A stretch of DNA of 64,000 bases, from positions 850,219,978 through 850,283,977 of the forward strand of contig NC_090437.1 in the NCBI RefSeq assembly GCF_031143425.1, given 5' to 3'. The notes under the pieces were generated by a model. It did not search any database. It was given only the letters and a program-made list of their open reading frames with translations, and was not told the origin of the DNA. Origin of the DNA: Pleurodeles waltl. Its lineage: Eukaryota > Chordata > Amphibia > Caudata > Salamandridae. Shown here one piece after another: positions 1 to 11,100 of the stretch. The first letter of the stretch is position 1, and every line of letters starts with the position of its first letter. Made by a program: the position numbers and the translations under genes.

Positions 1-177
1 AATCACATTTACTGGGAGGACCACCTCCTTTACAGTGAGCCTATGACTCCTGTGCATGGGACAACAAGGGCCTTGGGGGTCCCCTAATGCTACATGGCCT
101 TCCTACTGGAGCTGGCTAATGAGATACTCCTGGCAGGGCACTTGGGTCAAGACAAGACCTTTTCAAGGCTTGTACCC
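1..177 (+). pseudogene. Gmr1-like pol relic: protease-integrase linker and start of integrase zinc domain
   Basis: Frame 1 reads, with one stop, a linker (start NHIYWEDHLLYSEP) followed by the beginning of the integrase HHCC domain (AGHLGQDKTFSRLVP). The same two blocks occur at 28970-29140 in the other Gmr1-like element, which fixes the family. The reading is cut at 177 by a solo LTR and resumes at 3171 with HIFWPQ-like codons. The upstream part of the element lies outside the window. The frame is not functional. Confidence 0.75.
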
Positions 178-583
178 TGTAGGAAAGTACCATCTTGCCT
201 GGCATGTTACCCCCATATTTCACTGTATATATGTTGTTTTAGTCTATGTGCCACTGGGACCCTGCTAGACAGGGCCCCAGTGCTCATAAGTATGTGCCCT
301 GTATGTGTTCCCTGTGTGATGCCTAACTGTCTCACTGAGGCTCTGCTAACCAGAACCTCAGTGGTTATGCTCTCTCTGCTTTCCAAATTTGTCACTAACA
401 GGCTAGTGACTAAATTTACCAATTCACATTGGCATACTGGTACACCCATATAATTCCCTAGTATATGGTACTGAGGTACCCAGGCTATTGGGGTTCCAGG
501 AGATCCCTATGGGCTGCAGCATTTCTTTTGCCACCCATAGGGAGCTCTGACAATTCTTACACGGGCCTGCCAGTGCAGCCTGA

Positions 584-912
584 GTGAAATAACATCCACG
601 TTATTTCACAGCCATTTACCACTGCACTTAAGTAACTTATAAGTCACCTATATGTCTAACCTTCACATGGTGAAGGTTGGGTGCAAAGTTACTTAGTGTG
701 TGGGCACCCTGGCACTAGCCAAGGTGCCCCCACATCGTTCAGGGCTAATTCCCCGGACTTTGTGAGAACGGGTACACCATTACACTATACATAGGTCACT
801 ACCTGTGTATAGTGTCACAATAGTAACTCCGAACATGGCCATGTAACATGTCTAAGATCATGGAATTGTCACCCCAATACCATTCTGGTATTGGGGTGAC
901 AATTCCATGATC
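584..912. repeat. Cluster of four hairpins inside the solo LTR
   Basis: Four inverted repeats lie in the presumed U3: 584-593/600-609 (10 bp arms), 658-666/670-678 (9 bp), 782-796/801-815 (14 of 15 bp) and 856-881/887-912 (26 bp, perfect, 5 nt loop). The last could extrude as a cruciform or form a stable RNA stem. The related LTR at 29642 has a comparable hairpin in U3 (30258-30296), so the feature may be conserved. Confidence 0.9.
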
Positions 913-1468
913 CCCCGGGTCTCTAGCACAGTACCCAGGTACTGCCAAACTGTCTTTACGGGGTCTCCACTGCAGCTGCTGCTGCTGCCAACCCCTCAGA
1001 CAGGTTTCTGCCCTCCTGGGGTCCAGGCAGCCCTGGCCCAGGAAGGCAGAACAAAGGATTTCCTCTGAGAGAGGGTGTTACACCCTCTCCCTTAGGAAAT
1101 AGGTGTGAAGGCTGGGGAGGAGTAGCCTCCCCAGCCTCTGGAAATGCTTTGATGGGCACAGATGGTGCCCATCTCTGCATAAGCCAGTCTACACAGGTTC
1201 AGGGATCCCCCAGCCCTGCTCTGGCACGAAACTGGACAAAGGAAAGGGGAGTGACCACTCCCCTGACCTGCACCTCCCAGGGGAGGTGCCCAGAGCTCCT
1301 CCAGTGTGTCCAAGACCTCTGCCATCTTGGATTTAGAGGTGCTGGGGGCACACTGGACTGCTCTGAGTGGCCAGTGCCAGCAGGTGACGTCAGAGACTCC
1401 TTCTGATAGGCTCTTACCTGTCTTGGTAGCCAATCCTCCTTTGTTGGTAGCCAAACCTCCTTTTCTGG

Positions 1469-1478
1469 CTATTTAGGG
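1469..1478 (+). promoter_or_regulatory. TATA-like box of solo LTR
   Basis: CTATTTAGGG lies mid-LTR, upstream of a poly(A) signal and in the same relative position as CTGTATTTAGGGG near 30855 in the other solo LTR. The position and conservation suggest the LTR promoter. The match to a TATA consensus is imperfect. Confidence 0.45.
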
Positions 1479-2924
1479 TCTCTGCTTTGGGGAATTCTGC
1501 AGATATCGAATGCAAGAGCTCACCAGAGTTCCTCTGCATCTCCCTCTTCACCTTCTACCAAAGGATCGACCGCTGACTGCTCAGGACGCCTGCAAAACCG
1601 AAACAAAGTAGCCAGACGACTACCAGCAACATTGTAGCACTTCATCCTGCTGGCTTTCTCGACTGTTTCCAGGTGGTGCATGCTCTGGGGGTAGCCTGCC
1701 TTCACCCTGCACCAGAAGCTCTGAAGAAATCTCCCGTGGGTCGACGGAATCTTCCCCCTGCTAACGCAGGCACCAAAAGACTGCATCACTGGTCCTCTGG
1801 GTCCCCTCTCATCCTGACGAGCGTGGTCCCTGGAACTCTGCAACTCTGTCCAAGTGACTCCCACAGTCCAGTGACTCTTCAGTCCAAGTTTGGTGGAGGT
1901 AAGTCCTTGCCTCCCCACGCTAGGCTGCATTGCTGGGTACCGCATGATTTGCAGCTGCTCCGGCTCCTGTGCACTCTGCCAGGATTTCCTTCATGCATAG
2001 CCAAGCTCGGGTCCCCGGCACTCCTTCTTGCAGTGCACAACCTTCTGAGTTGTCCTCCGGCGTCGAGGGACTCCCTTTTGTGACTTCACATGGACTCCGG
2101 TTCACTTTCCTTCCAAGTACCTGTTCAGGTACTTTTGCGGGTGCTGCCTGCTTCTGTGAGGGCACCCTGAGTTGGTGGGCACCCCCTCTGTCTCTGTCTC
2201 CTCCTCCAAGTGGCGACATCCTGGTCCCTCCTGGGCTACAGCAGCACCCAAAAACCTCTACCACAACCCTTGCAGCTACCAAGGCTTGTTTGCAGTCTTT
2301 CTGTCTGGGAACACCTCTGCAAGCTTCATCATGACGTGGGACATCCGTCTTCCAAAGGAGAAGTCCCTAGCTCTCTTCTTTCTTGCAGAACTCCAAGCTT
2401 CTTCCATCCAGTGGCAGCATCCTTGCACCCTCAGCTGGCATTTCCTGGGCTCCTGCCCACTCTCGACACTGTCGCGACTATTGGTCTTGGTCCCCTTGTC
2501 TTACAGGTACTCAAGTCTGGAAATACACTGTTGTTGCATAGCTCGTGTTTGTTCATCCTGCAGAATCCCCCTATCACGACTTCTGTGTTCTCTGGGGGTA
2601 GTAGGTGCACTTTACACCTACCTTACAGGGTCTTGGGTGGGCTATTTTTCTAACCCTCACTGTTTTCTTACAGTCCCAGCGACCCTCTACAAGCTCACAT
2701 AGGTTTGAGTCCATTCGTAGTTCTCATTCCACTTTTGGAGTATATGGTTTGTGTTGCCCCTATACCTATGTGCTCCTATTGCAATCTATTGTAATTCTAC
2801 ACTGTTTGCATTAAGTTTCTTGCTATTACTTACCTAATTTTGGTTTGTTACATATATCTTGTCTATATAACTTATCCTCATAATGAGGGTACTCACTGAG
2901 ATACTTTTGGCATATTGTCATAAA

Positions 2925-2930
2925 AATAAA
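2925..2930 (+). terminator. Poly(A) signal of solo LTR
   Basis: AATAAA, about 240 bp before the LTR end, in the same relative position as the AATAAA near 32055 in the second solo LTR. It marks the likely end of R. Confidence 0.55.
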
Positions 2931-3170
2931 GTACCTTTATTTTTAGTAACTCTGTGTATTGTGTTTTCTTATGATATTGTGCATATGACACCAGTGGTAT
3001 AGTAGGAGCTTTACATGTCTCCTAGATCAGCCTAAGCTGCTTTGACATAGCTACCTTCTATCAGCCTAAGCTGCTAGAAACACCTCTTCTACACTAATAT
3101 GGGATAACTGGACCTGGCACAAGGTGTAAGTACCTCTGGTACCCACTACAAGCCAGGCCAGCCTCCTACA

Positions 3171-3990
3171 TCCCCCACATTTTTTGGCCCCAGGAAGAGG
3201 ACCTCCTAAGACACATGCTGTATGACCTGTGTGACCTGCCAGGCTGGATAGGGCAGAAGCTGAAGGCTCCCCTGTAACTGCTGCTGGTCAGTAGCACCCC
3301 CATTGAGAGGTTGGGCATCGACATTGTGGGGCCTATGGATCTCACTACCACTTTTGGTCACAGGTGTATCCTGGCTCTGGTGGATCATGCCACACGTTAC
3401 CCAGAGGCCATTTCTCTGAGGACCACCACTGCACCTCTAGTGGCAAAGGCCATGGGGATGTTTATCCGGGTGGGGTTCACCAAGAAAGTGGTGTCTGACA
3501 CAGGCACCAACTTCATGTCTACAAATATGCCGTCCATGTAGAAGATGTGTGGAGTGGCTTACACATTTTCCATTCCTTATCACACCCAAACTACTGGGTT
3601 TGTTGAAAGGTTCAACAAGACCCTGAAAGGCATGATCAGAAGTCTGCCTTAGGGCCTGAGGAAAAACTGGGATATCCTCTTGCCGAGTCCCCACGAAAGG
3701 GAATGGGCTTCAGCCCCTTTGAGTTTCTGTATGGATACCCTGTGGTGAAGGAGGGTTAAGAGCAAGCTCTCAGGAAAGCCCCCAAAGGATGTAGTGAGCT
3801 ACATGCTGACCTTTCATAGCCAAATGGCAAAGTTGTGAAAGCAAGCTTCTAACAACTTAGAAGCCAGCCAGACTATAAAGAAGGGGTAGTACAACCACAA
3901 AAAGTGTGGGTGATGGAACTTGTTGAATCTGGGGCCCTCCAGGATTGCTGGGTGGGGCTGTAAGGCGTGATTAAGAGGAAGGGTAAGGCC
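3171..3990 (+). pseudogene. Gmr1-like integrase relic (catalytic core)
   Basis: Frame-broken retroviral-type integrase of a Ty3/gypsy element. After the zinc-domain remainder (cysteines near 3220-3245), the core reads GIDIVGP (first Asp, near 3317), VVSDTGTNF (second Asp, near 3497) and GFVERFNKTLKG (Glu, near 3606), a DD35E arrangement. Stops and frameshifts follow at 3541, 3650 and later. The C-terminal part up to about 3990 is poorly preserved. Reverse transcriptase sequence follows downstream, the order known for Gmr1-type elements and opposite to most Ty3/gypsy elements. Confidence 0.8.
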
Positions 3991-4019
3991 ACCTAAGTGG
4001 CGCACCTTAAGACCCCCAG

Positions 4020-5080
4020 GCTACCCCACTGGGTACTTCATATCAATCGCCTCAAACCACACTTTGAGAGGTCTGAGGTCACCATGGGCTGATGAGGAGG
4101 AGAGTGAACCTCTGCCTGACCTCTTGCCATCCAAGGAATAGGATGGATCTGTAAAAGAAGTGATTATTTTGCCTACTCTGACTCCTGAACAGTAGAGGGA
4201 CTTTCTCGAAGTATTGGAGCAGTTCTCCTCCCTTTTCTCCCTTATCCCTGGGTTTTCCCATCTGTGTACTCATGATGTGGACACAGGGGACAACCTACCT
4301 GTCAAACACAACTCTTACAGGTGTCAGATAAGGTGAGGGCCAGCATCAAGAGCGAGGTCACTAAGATGGTGGATTTGGGTGTGATACAATCCTCCAGTAG
4401 CCCCTGGACCAGTCCTGTGGTTCTGGGACAAAAAACTGCCCCATAAGGCACCACACCAGAATTGAGGTTCTGTGTGGATTACAGAGGCCTCAGTTCTGTA
4501 AATTAAACTGATGCTCATCCCATCTCCCGGGTGGATGAGCTGATTGACAGGTTAGCAGCTGCCAAGTACATAGGTATCTTTGATCTTCCATCAGGGTACG
4601 GGCAGATCACCCTAACTGAATCAGCAAAAAGGAGCTGAGCCTCCTCCACTCCTGAGGGCAACTAACAGTTCAGAGTGATGTCCTTTGGGTTAAAAAATGC
4701 TCCTGCCAGAGGCTGGTGAACCAGATACTTGCTGGGTCGGAGGCATTCTCTGCTGCTTTCTTGGATGACATAGCTTTCTTCAGTAACAGCTGGGAGGACC
4801 ATCTCTATCACTTCACGGAAGTGCTTCAAGCCCTACAACAGGCAGGCCTGACCATCAAGGCCAATAAGTGCCAGATAGGGCAGGGGTCACTAGGGGGTGT
4901 ACTTGGGAAACCTGGTAGGTGGGGGTAAGGTGCAGCCCTCTGGGCCAAGGTTGAAACTATCATGGTGTGGAAGCCCCCTAAACCCAGACTGAGGTCAGAG
5001 CATCCGTTGGCCTCACCAGGTACTATAGGAGGTTTGACAGGGGATATAGCACCATTGTTAAGAAACAGAACACCCATTGC
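4020..5080 (+). pseudogene. Gmr1-like reverse transcriptase relic
   Basis: Broken reverse transcriptase on the same strand as, and downstream of, the integrase relic. Recognisable blocks are a leader with THDVDTGD (near 4270), SSSPWTSPVVL (near 4395), ELRFCVDYRGLS (near 4460), IGIFDLPSGYGQI (near 4575; the first catalytic Asp position is readable), FRVMSFGLKNAP (near 4675) and FLDDIAFFSNSWEDHL (near 4760; the YxDD box is present as FLDD). Several stops and frameshifts separate them. The thumb and start of RNase H (YYRRFDRGY near 5020) fade at about 5080. The counterpart is 32780-33800. Confidence 0.8.
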
Positions 5081-5505
5081 ACGCCCCTATGACACAAAAA
5101 AACTTTGTCAGAGGAGCCCATATGTACAAGGAGACATAAAGCCACAAAAAAGTGGCATTACACTTCCTTGTAAATATAGAGCAGTGCTTAGCCCCACTGG
5201 AGTGTCACAAAAAGTGGCGCTAGGGGCTCTTAAACATGTCCCCCAATTTCTAACAATCTGCCAGTGAAAAGAATGTGGTTTACAGAACTGCATGTACAAA
5301 TATTTTGGTTAATCTCACTGGAACATCTGAGTGTCCTCCACATATTTGCCAATGGAAATCAATGTCTAAAGTCCAGTAGCCAAATATTAAGGGGTAAAGC
5401 AATTAATGAGCTATCCACAAAACCCTAACTATCCTAAATAACCAAACTAATAAGAGACACTCCTGTAAGAGAGGAAGTAAATCCTCAACAGAGTTAAAAA
5501 AATGA
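5081..5505. repeat. Unclassified repeat-like sequence with a near-palindrome
   Basis: No coding potential. 5125-5145 and 5152-5172 are inverted 21 bp arms (about 16 of 21 match) around an A6 loop, each reading TACAAGG...GCCAC inwards, as in a small foldback or MITE end. A second TGGCGCTAGGGG-like segment follows near 5215. It probably truncated the Gmr1-like relic on its left, but I could not find clear element ends. Confidence 0.4.
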
Positions 5506-5785
5506 AAGAAATGTAATCCAGTGGCACCTGAAGATTCAGACAACCACCTTTTCGAGTCTGATATGCTGTTATTTGTATACCGGGAAATTTTACACTTCTG
5601 GCTTGAAGTGAACAGCAACACCTCCAGCTACTCATGTGTCAATGAAAATGATGAAATCCATTGGCACCTAGAGATTCAGACAACCACCTTTTTGAGTCCA
5701 ATATGCTGTGATTGTATTCACAGACCAGGCACTTTTACACTTTCAGTTTGAAGTGAGCAACGAGACCTCCAGCCTCTCATGTGGC
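5505..5785. repeat. Imperfect two-copy tandem duplication, unit about 140 bp
   Basis: The motif GGCACCTGAAGATTCAGAC at 5522 recurs as GGCACCTAGAGATTCAGAC at 5662, followed in both copies by a TTTTGAGTC..ATATGCTGT block and AGTTTGAAGTGA-like and ACCTCCAGC motifs. The copies differ by substitutions and small indels. No function is apparent. Confidence 0.75.
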
Positions 5786-5940
5786 ATTGTTTTACCTATT
5801 CATAGCAGCTTTCTCCTCTAAAGCTTGAAGCTCAGTGAGCACAGCAAATCAGGACATGAGTCCTTTGACACCAGTGAATCCAGATACTACAAAAATGTAC
5901 TACTAAATAGACCAAACACTTATGGAATGAAGTTAGCCAT

Positions 5941-8107
5941 TGTTAGAAATGGGGTTTTTGGTTGGCAGTCAGGTTGCCCTCTGTCCAAGCAAGAACCCTC
6001 ACTCTAGTCAGGGTAAGTCACACACAATCCAAAATCAGCCTGTGCTCACCCTCCGGTAGCTTGGCACGAGCAGTCAGGCTTAACTTAGAAGGCAATGTGT
6101 AAAGCATTTGTGCAATAAATCATACAACACCATAGCATAACACCACAAAAATACACCACACAGTGTTTAGAAAAATATATAATATTTATCTGGGTATCTT
6201 CAGGTCAAAACGATCAAAGTTGCAATACGAATTTGTAAAGATATCACTGAAAAGTGATAGAGAGTGTCTTAAGTCTTTAGAAAGTAAACAAAGTCTCTTT
6301 CAAACACAAAGTACCTGGTTTCTGGTGGAAAATCTCCTCAGAGGGCCACAGGAGAAGAGGTGCGTGGAAAACTGGTGTGTGCGTCGATTTCTCCTCAGCA
6401 CACACGGACTTGCGTCGTTATTTTCCACGCGGGGAAGTCGGCGTCGTTTTCCGGCGCGTGGACAGTCTCTTTCTGTGGATCGCGGGGATTACCAGATGTC
6501 CCGGGTCTGTGCGTGGATTTTCCGGCTTGTTCTCCGGCTGCGCGTCGGTCTGCGGGGCTGCGTGTCGAAATTACGATCTCACGGCAGGCGTCGCGTCGAT
6601 TTCTCCTCTAGACTTCGATCTGCGGGGCTGCGCGTTTAAATTACGATCTCACGGCAGGCGTCGCGTCGATTTCTCCTCTAGAGGTCGGGTGGCGTTGTCC
6701 TTGCGAGGCCGTGCGTCGGATCTTCGATCGTCCCCAGAGCGTTGCGTTGATCAGCGTCGGAGTGCGGCGTTTTTCTCGCCGCGAAACAAGCTGTGCGTCG
6801 AAATTTTCGGCGCACGGAGCGTCCAAGTAAAAGAGAGAAGTCTTTTTGGCCCTGAGACTTCAAGGAACAGGAGGCAAGCTCTATCCAAGCCCTTGGAGAG
6901 CACTTTCACAGCCAGACAAGAGTTCAGCAAGGCAGCAGGGCAACAGCAAGGCAGCAGTCCTTTGTAGAAAGCAGACAGGTGAGTCCTTTGAGCAGCCAGG
7001 CAGTTCTTCTTGGCAGGATGTAGTTTCTGGTTCAGGTTTCTTCTCCAGCAAGTGTCTGATGAGGTAGGGCAGAGGCCCTGTTTTATACTAAGTTGTGCCT
7101 TTGAAGTGGGGGTGACTTCAAAGAGTCTCTAAGAAATGCACCACGCCCCCTTTCAGCTCAATCCTGTCTGCCAGAGTCCCAGTAGGGGGTGTGGCAGTCC
7201 TTTGTGTGAGGGCAGGCCCTCCACCCTCCCAGCCCAGGAAGACCCATTCAAAATGCAGATGTATGCAAGTGAGGCTGAGTACCCTGTGTTTGGGGTGTGT
7301 CTGAGTGAATGCACAAGGAGCTGTCAACTAAACCTAGCCAGACGTGGATTGAAGGGCACAACAAGATTTTAGTGCAAAGAAATGCTCACTTTCTAAAAGT
7401 GGCATTTCTAGAATAGTAATATTAAATACGACTTCACCATTCAGCAGGATTTTATATTACCATTCTGGCCATATTAAATATGACCTTCCTGCTCCTTTCA
7501 GATCAGCAGCTGCCACTTCAACAATGTATGAGAGCAGCCCCAATGTTAGCCTATGAAGGGAGCAGGCCTCACAGTAGTGTGAAAACGAATTTAGGAGTTT
7601 TACACTACCAGGACATATAACCACACAAGTACATGTCCTGCCTTTTACCCACACAGCACCCTGCTCTAGGGGTTACCTAGGGCACACATTAGGGGTGACT
7701 TATGTATAGAAAAAGGGGAGTTCTAGGCTTGGCAAATACCTTTAAATGCCAAGTCGAAGTGGCAGTGAAACTGCACACACAGGCCTTGCAATGGCAGGCC
7801 TGAGACAAGGTTAAGGGGCTACTGAGGTGGGTGGCACAACCAGTGCTGCAGGTCCACTAGTAGCATTTGATCTACCTGCCCTAGGCACATGTAGTGCACT
7901 CTACCAGGGACTTACAAGTAAATTAAATAGTCAATCATGGATAAACCAATCAGTAGTACAATTTACACAGAGAGCATATGCACTTTAGCACTGGTTAGCA
8001 GTGGTAAAGTGCCCAGAGGTCAAAATCCAACAACAACAGGTCAGGAAAAATAGGAGGAAGGAGGCAAAAAGCTTGGGGATGTCCCTGTCAAAAAGCCAGG
8101 TCCAACA
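5941..8107 (-). repeat. 3' LTR of the 8.4 kb element
   Basis: 2167 bp, starting TGTTAGAAATGGGG on the + strand and ending GGTCCAACA. Since the ORF is on the - strand, this is the downstream LTR. Inside are a CpG-rich block (6350-6830) with a 70 bp tandem duplication (starts near 6551 and 6621) and a TATAAAA box on the - strand at 7081-7087. Confidence 0.93.
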
Positions 8108-8122
8108 TGACCCCCTACCAGC
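8108..8122 (-). other. Polypurine-tract-like sequence next to 3' LTR
   Basis: The - strand reads TGGTAGGGGGTCA directly against the LTR boundary, the place and composition expected for the plus-strand primer of reverse transcription. It is short and not perfectly purine, so the assignment rests on position. Confidence 0.5.
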
Positions 8123-8145
8123 CTAAAGCCAGGGGAGAACAATCA

Positions 8146-11100
8146 CTATCCTGATGTACTTCCCTGTTTGAAGCGACAGAACAAGGACCCAGGCCCACAA
8201 CAGCAGGGGCATGCTCCAGTTCTTCGCCTTCCTGACTCCAATTGGATCACTCTGTCCATACTCTCAGGGCCCACTAAGCCAACCCATGGGGAACCTTTCT
8301 CCTTACCTGCGGATCCCATCTGTGCAGCACCTAACCTTACTTTGCTCACAGATGTATCCCAGGAGTAGGATAGTACCACCATGACCAACACAGTGGTGTT
8401 GCCCACTCTACCCCCGGGGTGTGACACTTGTCCCCTCCCCAGGGATAACTCTGTCCACCTGGACAGCAAGCCACAGTGATTACTGACAGCTGCCAGGGAT
8501 GAGAGCCAGGCCCCAGGCCTCTCAAAGCTCTCCAACCACTGTGGCTGTGGAGAGTGGGGGGCGGTAGCCCCAGGTGCTGGGCACCCTTTAACCACTCTCC
8601 CTTCCACCAGGTCAGGGATGACAGCCTGAACCTGGTCCTCCCCTCTGGGGCTCTGTACCCTCCCTCCTGGAGCGGTACCCCCAGAGTCCAACATGGTCAG
8701 GGTGCTTACAGAAGTCGCCCTGTACCATTCCTCCACCAGTGCAGGGCTGTTAACCTGCAACTGGCCCTCCAACCTGGGGCCTGTACCTTCCGGTTGGACT
8801 AGGGCCCGGGGTGAGGCTTCCCTCTCCCTGCCCTCCCTTCTGGGGTCCAGCACCCTCCAGCTAGGAGTGGCCTCCTCAGAAGACAACATGGTAGGGGCAC
8901 TGTTATCAGTAGCCCCTCCCTCCAGGTCCGGGGGGACACCCTGAACCTGGTCTTCCAGCCCAGGGTCTGTACCCTTAGACTGGATCACTGCCTGGCAAAC
9001 CAGGACTTCCTGGGGGGCACACCTACCCCCCACCAGGTCAGAGTTTAACCTCTGCACCTGACCATTCAACTCAGAGTCACCACCCTGAAGTTGAACAATT
9101 GCCTGGCACGCCAGGACTTCCTGGAGGGCACACTGACCCTCCACCAGGTCAGAGTTTAACCTCTGAACTTGGCCATTCAACTCAGAGTCACCACCCTGAA
9201 GTTGAACAATTGCCTGGCACGCCAGGACTTCCTGGAGGGCACACTGACCCTCCACCAGGTCAGAGTTTAACCTCTGGACCTGGTTCTCCAACCTAGGGTC
9301 ACCACCCTGAGGTTGGGCAACTGCCTGGCACGCCAGGGCTTTCTGGGGGCACACCTACCCCCCACCAGGTCAGAGTTTAACCTCTGAACCCGGTTATCCA
9401 ACCCAGAGTCAGCACCCTGAGGTTGGACAACTGCCTGGTACACCAGGACTTCCAGGGAGGCACACCTACCTCCCACCAGGTCAGAGTTTAACCTCTGAGC
9501 CTGGTGCCCCAACCCAGGGTCACCACCGTGAGGTTGGGCAATTGCCTGGCACGCCAGGACTTTCTGGGGGGCACACCTACCCCCCACCAGGTCAGAGTTT
9601 AACCTCTGAACCTGGTCATCCAACCCAGAGTCAACACCCTGAGGTTGGACACTTGCCTGGCACAGCAGGACTTCTTGGGAGGCACACCTACCTCCCACCA
9701 GGTCAGAGTTTAACCTCTGAACCTGGGTATCCAACCCAGAGTCACCACCCTGAGGTTGGCCAACTGCCTGGCACACCAGGACTTTCTGGGAGGCACGCCT
9801 ACCTCCCACCAGGTCAGAGGTCAACCTCTGAACCTGGTTCTCCAACCCAGGGTCACCACCCTGAGGTTGAACAATTGCCTGGCATGCCAGGACTTTCTGG
9901 GGGGCACACCTACCCCCCACCAGGTCAGAGTTTAACCTCTGAACCCGGTTATCCAACCCAGAGCCAGCACTCTGAAGTTGAACCATTGCCTGGCACGCCA
10001 GGACTTTCTGGGGGGCACACCTACCCCCCATCAGGTCAGAGTTTAACCTCTGAACCTGGTTATCCAACCCAGAGTCAACACCCTGAGGTTGGACAATTGC
10101 CTGGCACAGCAGGACTTCTTGGGAGGCACATCTACCTCCCACCAGGTTAGAGTTTAACCTCTGAGCCTGGTTCCCCAACCCAGGGTCACCACCCTGAGGT
10201 TGGGCAATTGCCTGGCACGCCAGGACTTTCTGGGGGGCACACCTACCCCCCACCAGGTCAGAGTTTAACCTCTGAACCTGGTCATCCAACCCAGAGTCAA
10301 CACCCTGAGGTTGGACAATTGCCTGGCACAGCAGGACTTCTTGGGAGGCACATCTACCTCCCACCAGGTCAGAGTTTAACCTCTGAACCTGGGTATCCAA
10401 CCTAGAGTCACCACCCTGAGGTTGAATCTTTGCCTGGCATGCCAGGACTTCCTGGGGGGCACTCTCACCCCCCACAAGGGACATACCGTCCCCAAGGGTC
10501 ACACAAGAGTCTGGTTGGCGCAGGTCTCCCGACCTCTGCCCATCCGACAGAGTCTGGGTTTCCCCCAAACCAGAAACGGTTTCACCTGGGTCATTCCTGG
10601 GGGGCTCTGTTCTCAGAGCTGTCCCCTGACTCTCAAGGTCCTCCACTGGGGTTTGCAACCCCCTCTCAACCCTATGTCTGGACTTCTGCACCCCCTCACT
10701 AGGAGGGGTACTGCCAGACACCAGAACTGTTGGGATGCTGGCTAAAGTCACCCCCCCAAGTTCTTCTGACACTGCAGGGCTTCCCTCAAAAGATGGCCCT
10801 ACGGTACAGGCTAGGCTTCCCTCCTGGTGTTCCCTCATGGAACCCTCTAGGACCTGGGATCTACCTGGGACACTACAATCCTTTCCCACCTCACTCGGTT
10901 GGGAACCACCTAGACCACTCCCTTCCGGAGCACCCCCAAATGCCTCTTCAGACTCTCTGGTACTCACCCAGAAGTCTGCCTCCATTGTAAGTTCCCTGGG
11001 GTCAGAGAACTCACACTCCACCTGGTGTTGGCGTAGCTCTGGAAAATAAGGACCAGACATATGCTCTCCAGCAATTACATCATTCTGCCCTTCACATGTA

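Larger units (their letters stand above)
178..3170 (+). mobile_element. Solo LTR, 2993 bp, inserted in integrase sequence
   Basis: The block starts TGTAGGAAAGTACC and ends CCTCCTACA, the usual TG...CA form. It separates two halves of one integrase reading. Flanking bases are TACCC (173-177) and TCCCC (3171-3175), which fit a 5 bp target duplication with one later mutation, since the uninterrupted frame needs TACCCCACATTT. A TATA-like CTATTTAGGG at 1469-1478 and AATAAA at 2925-2930 place promoter and poly(A) signal on the + strand. The start resembles the solo LTR at 29642. Almost 3 kb is unusually long for an LTR. No internal coding region remains, so it is best explained by recombination between two LTRs. 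Confidence 0.85.

Noticed and set aside
6163..7067. Open frames of 158-196 codons on the + strand in both LTRs (also 12376-13280)
   Set aside because: They lie in the CpG-rich LTR leader, antisense to the element, with low stop density caused by composition. No domain was seen, and repetition in both LTRs reflects LTR identity.
9542..10405. Open reading frames on the + strand encoding a Gly/Pro-rich, collagen-like protein
   Set aside because: They are the antisense of the 111 bp in-frame repeats. The unit length is a multiple of three, so any frame without a stop stays open. There is no start context or independent motif.
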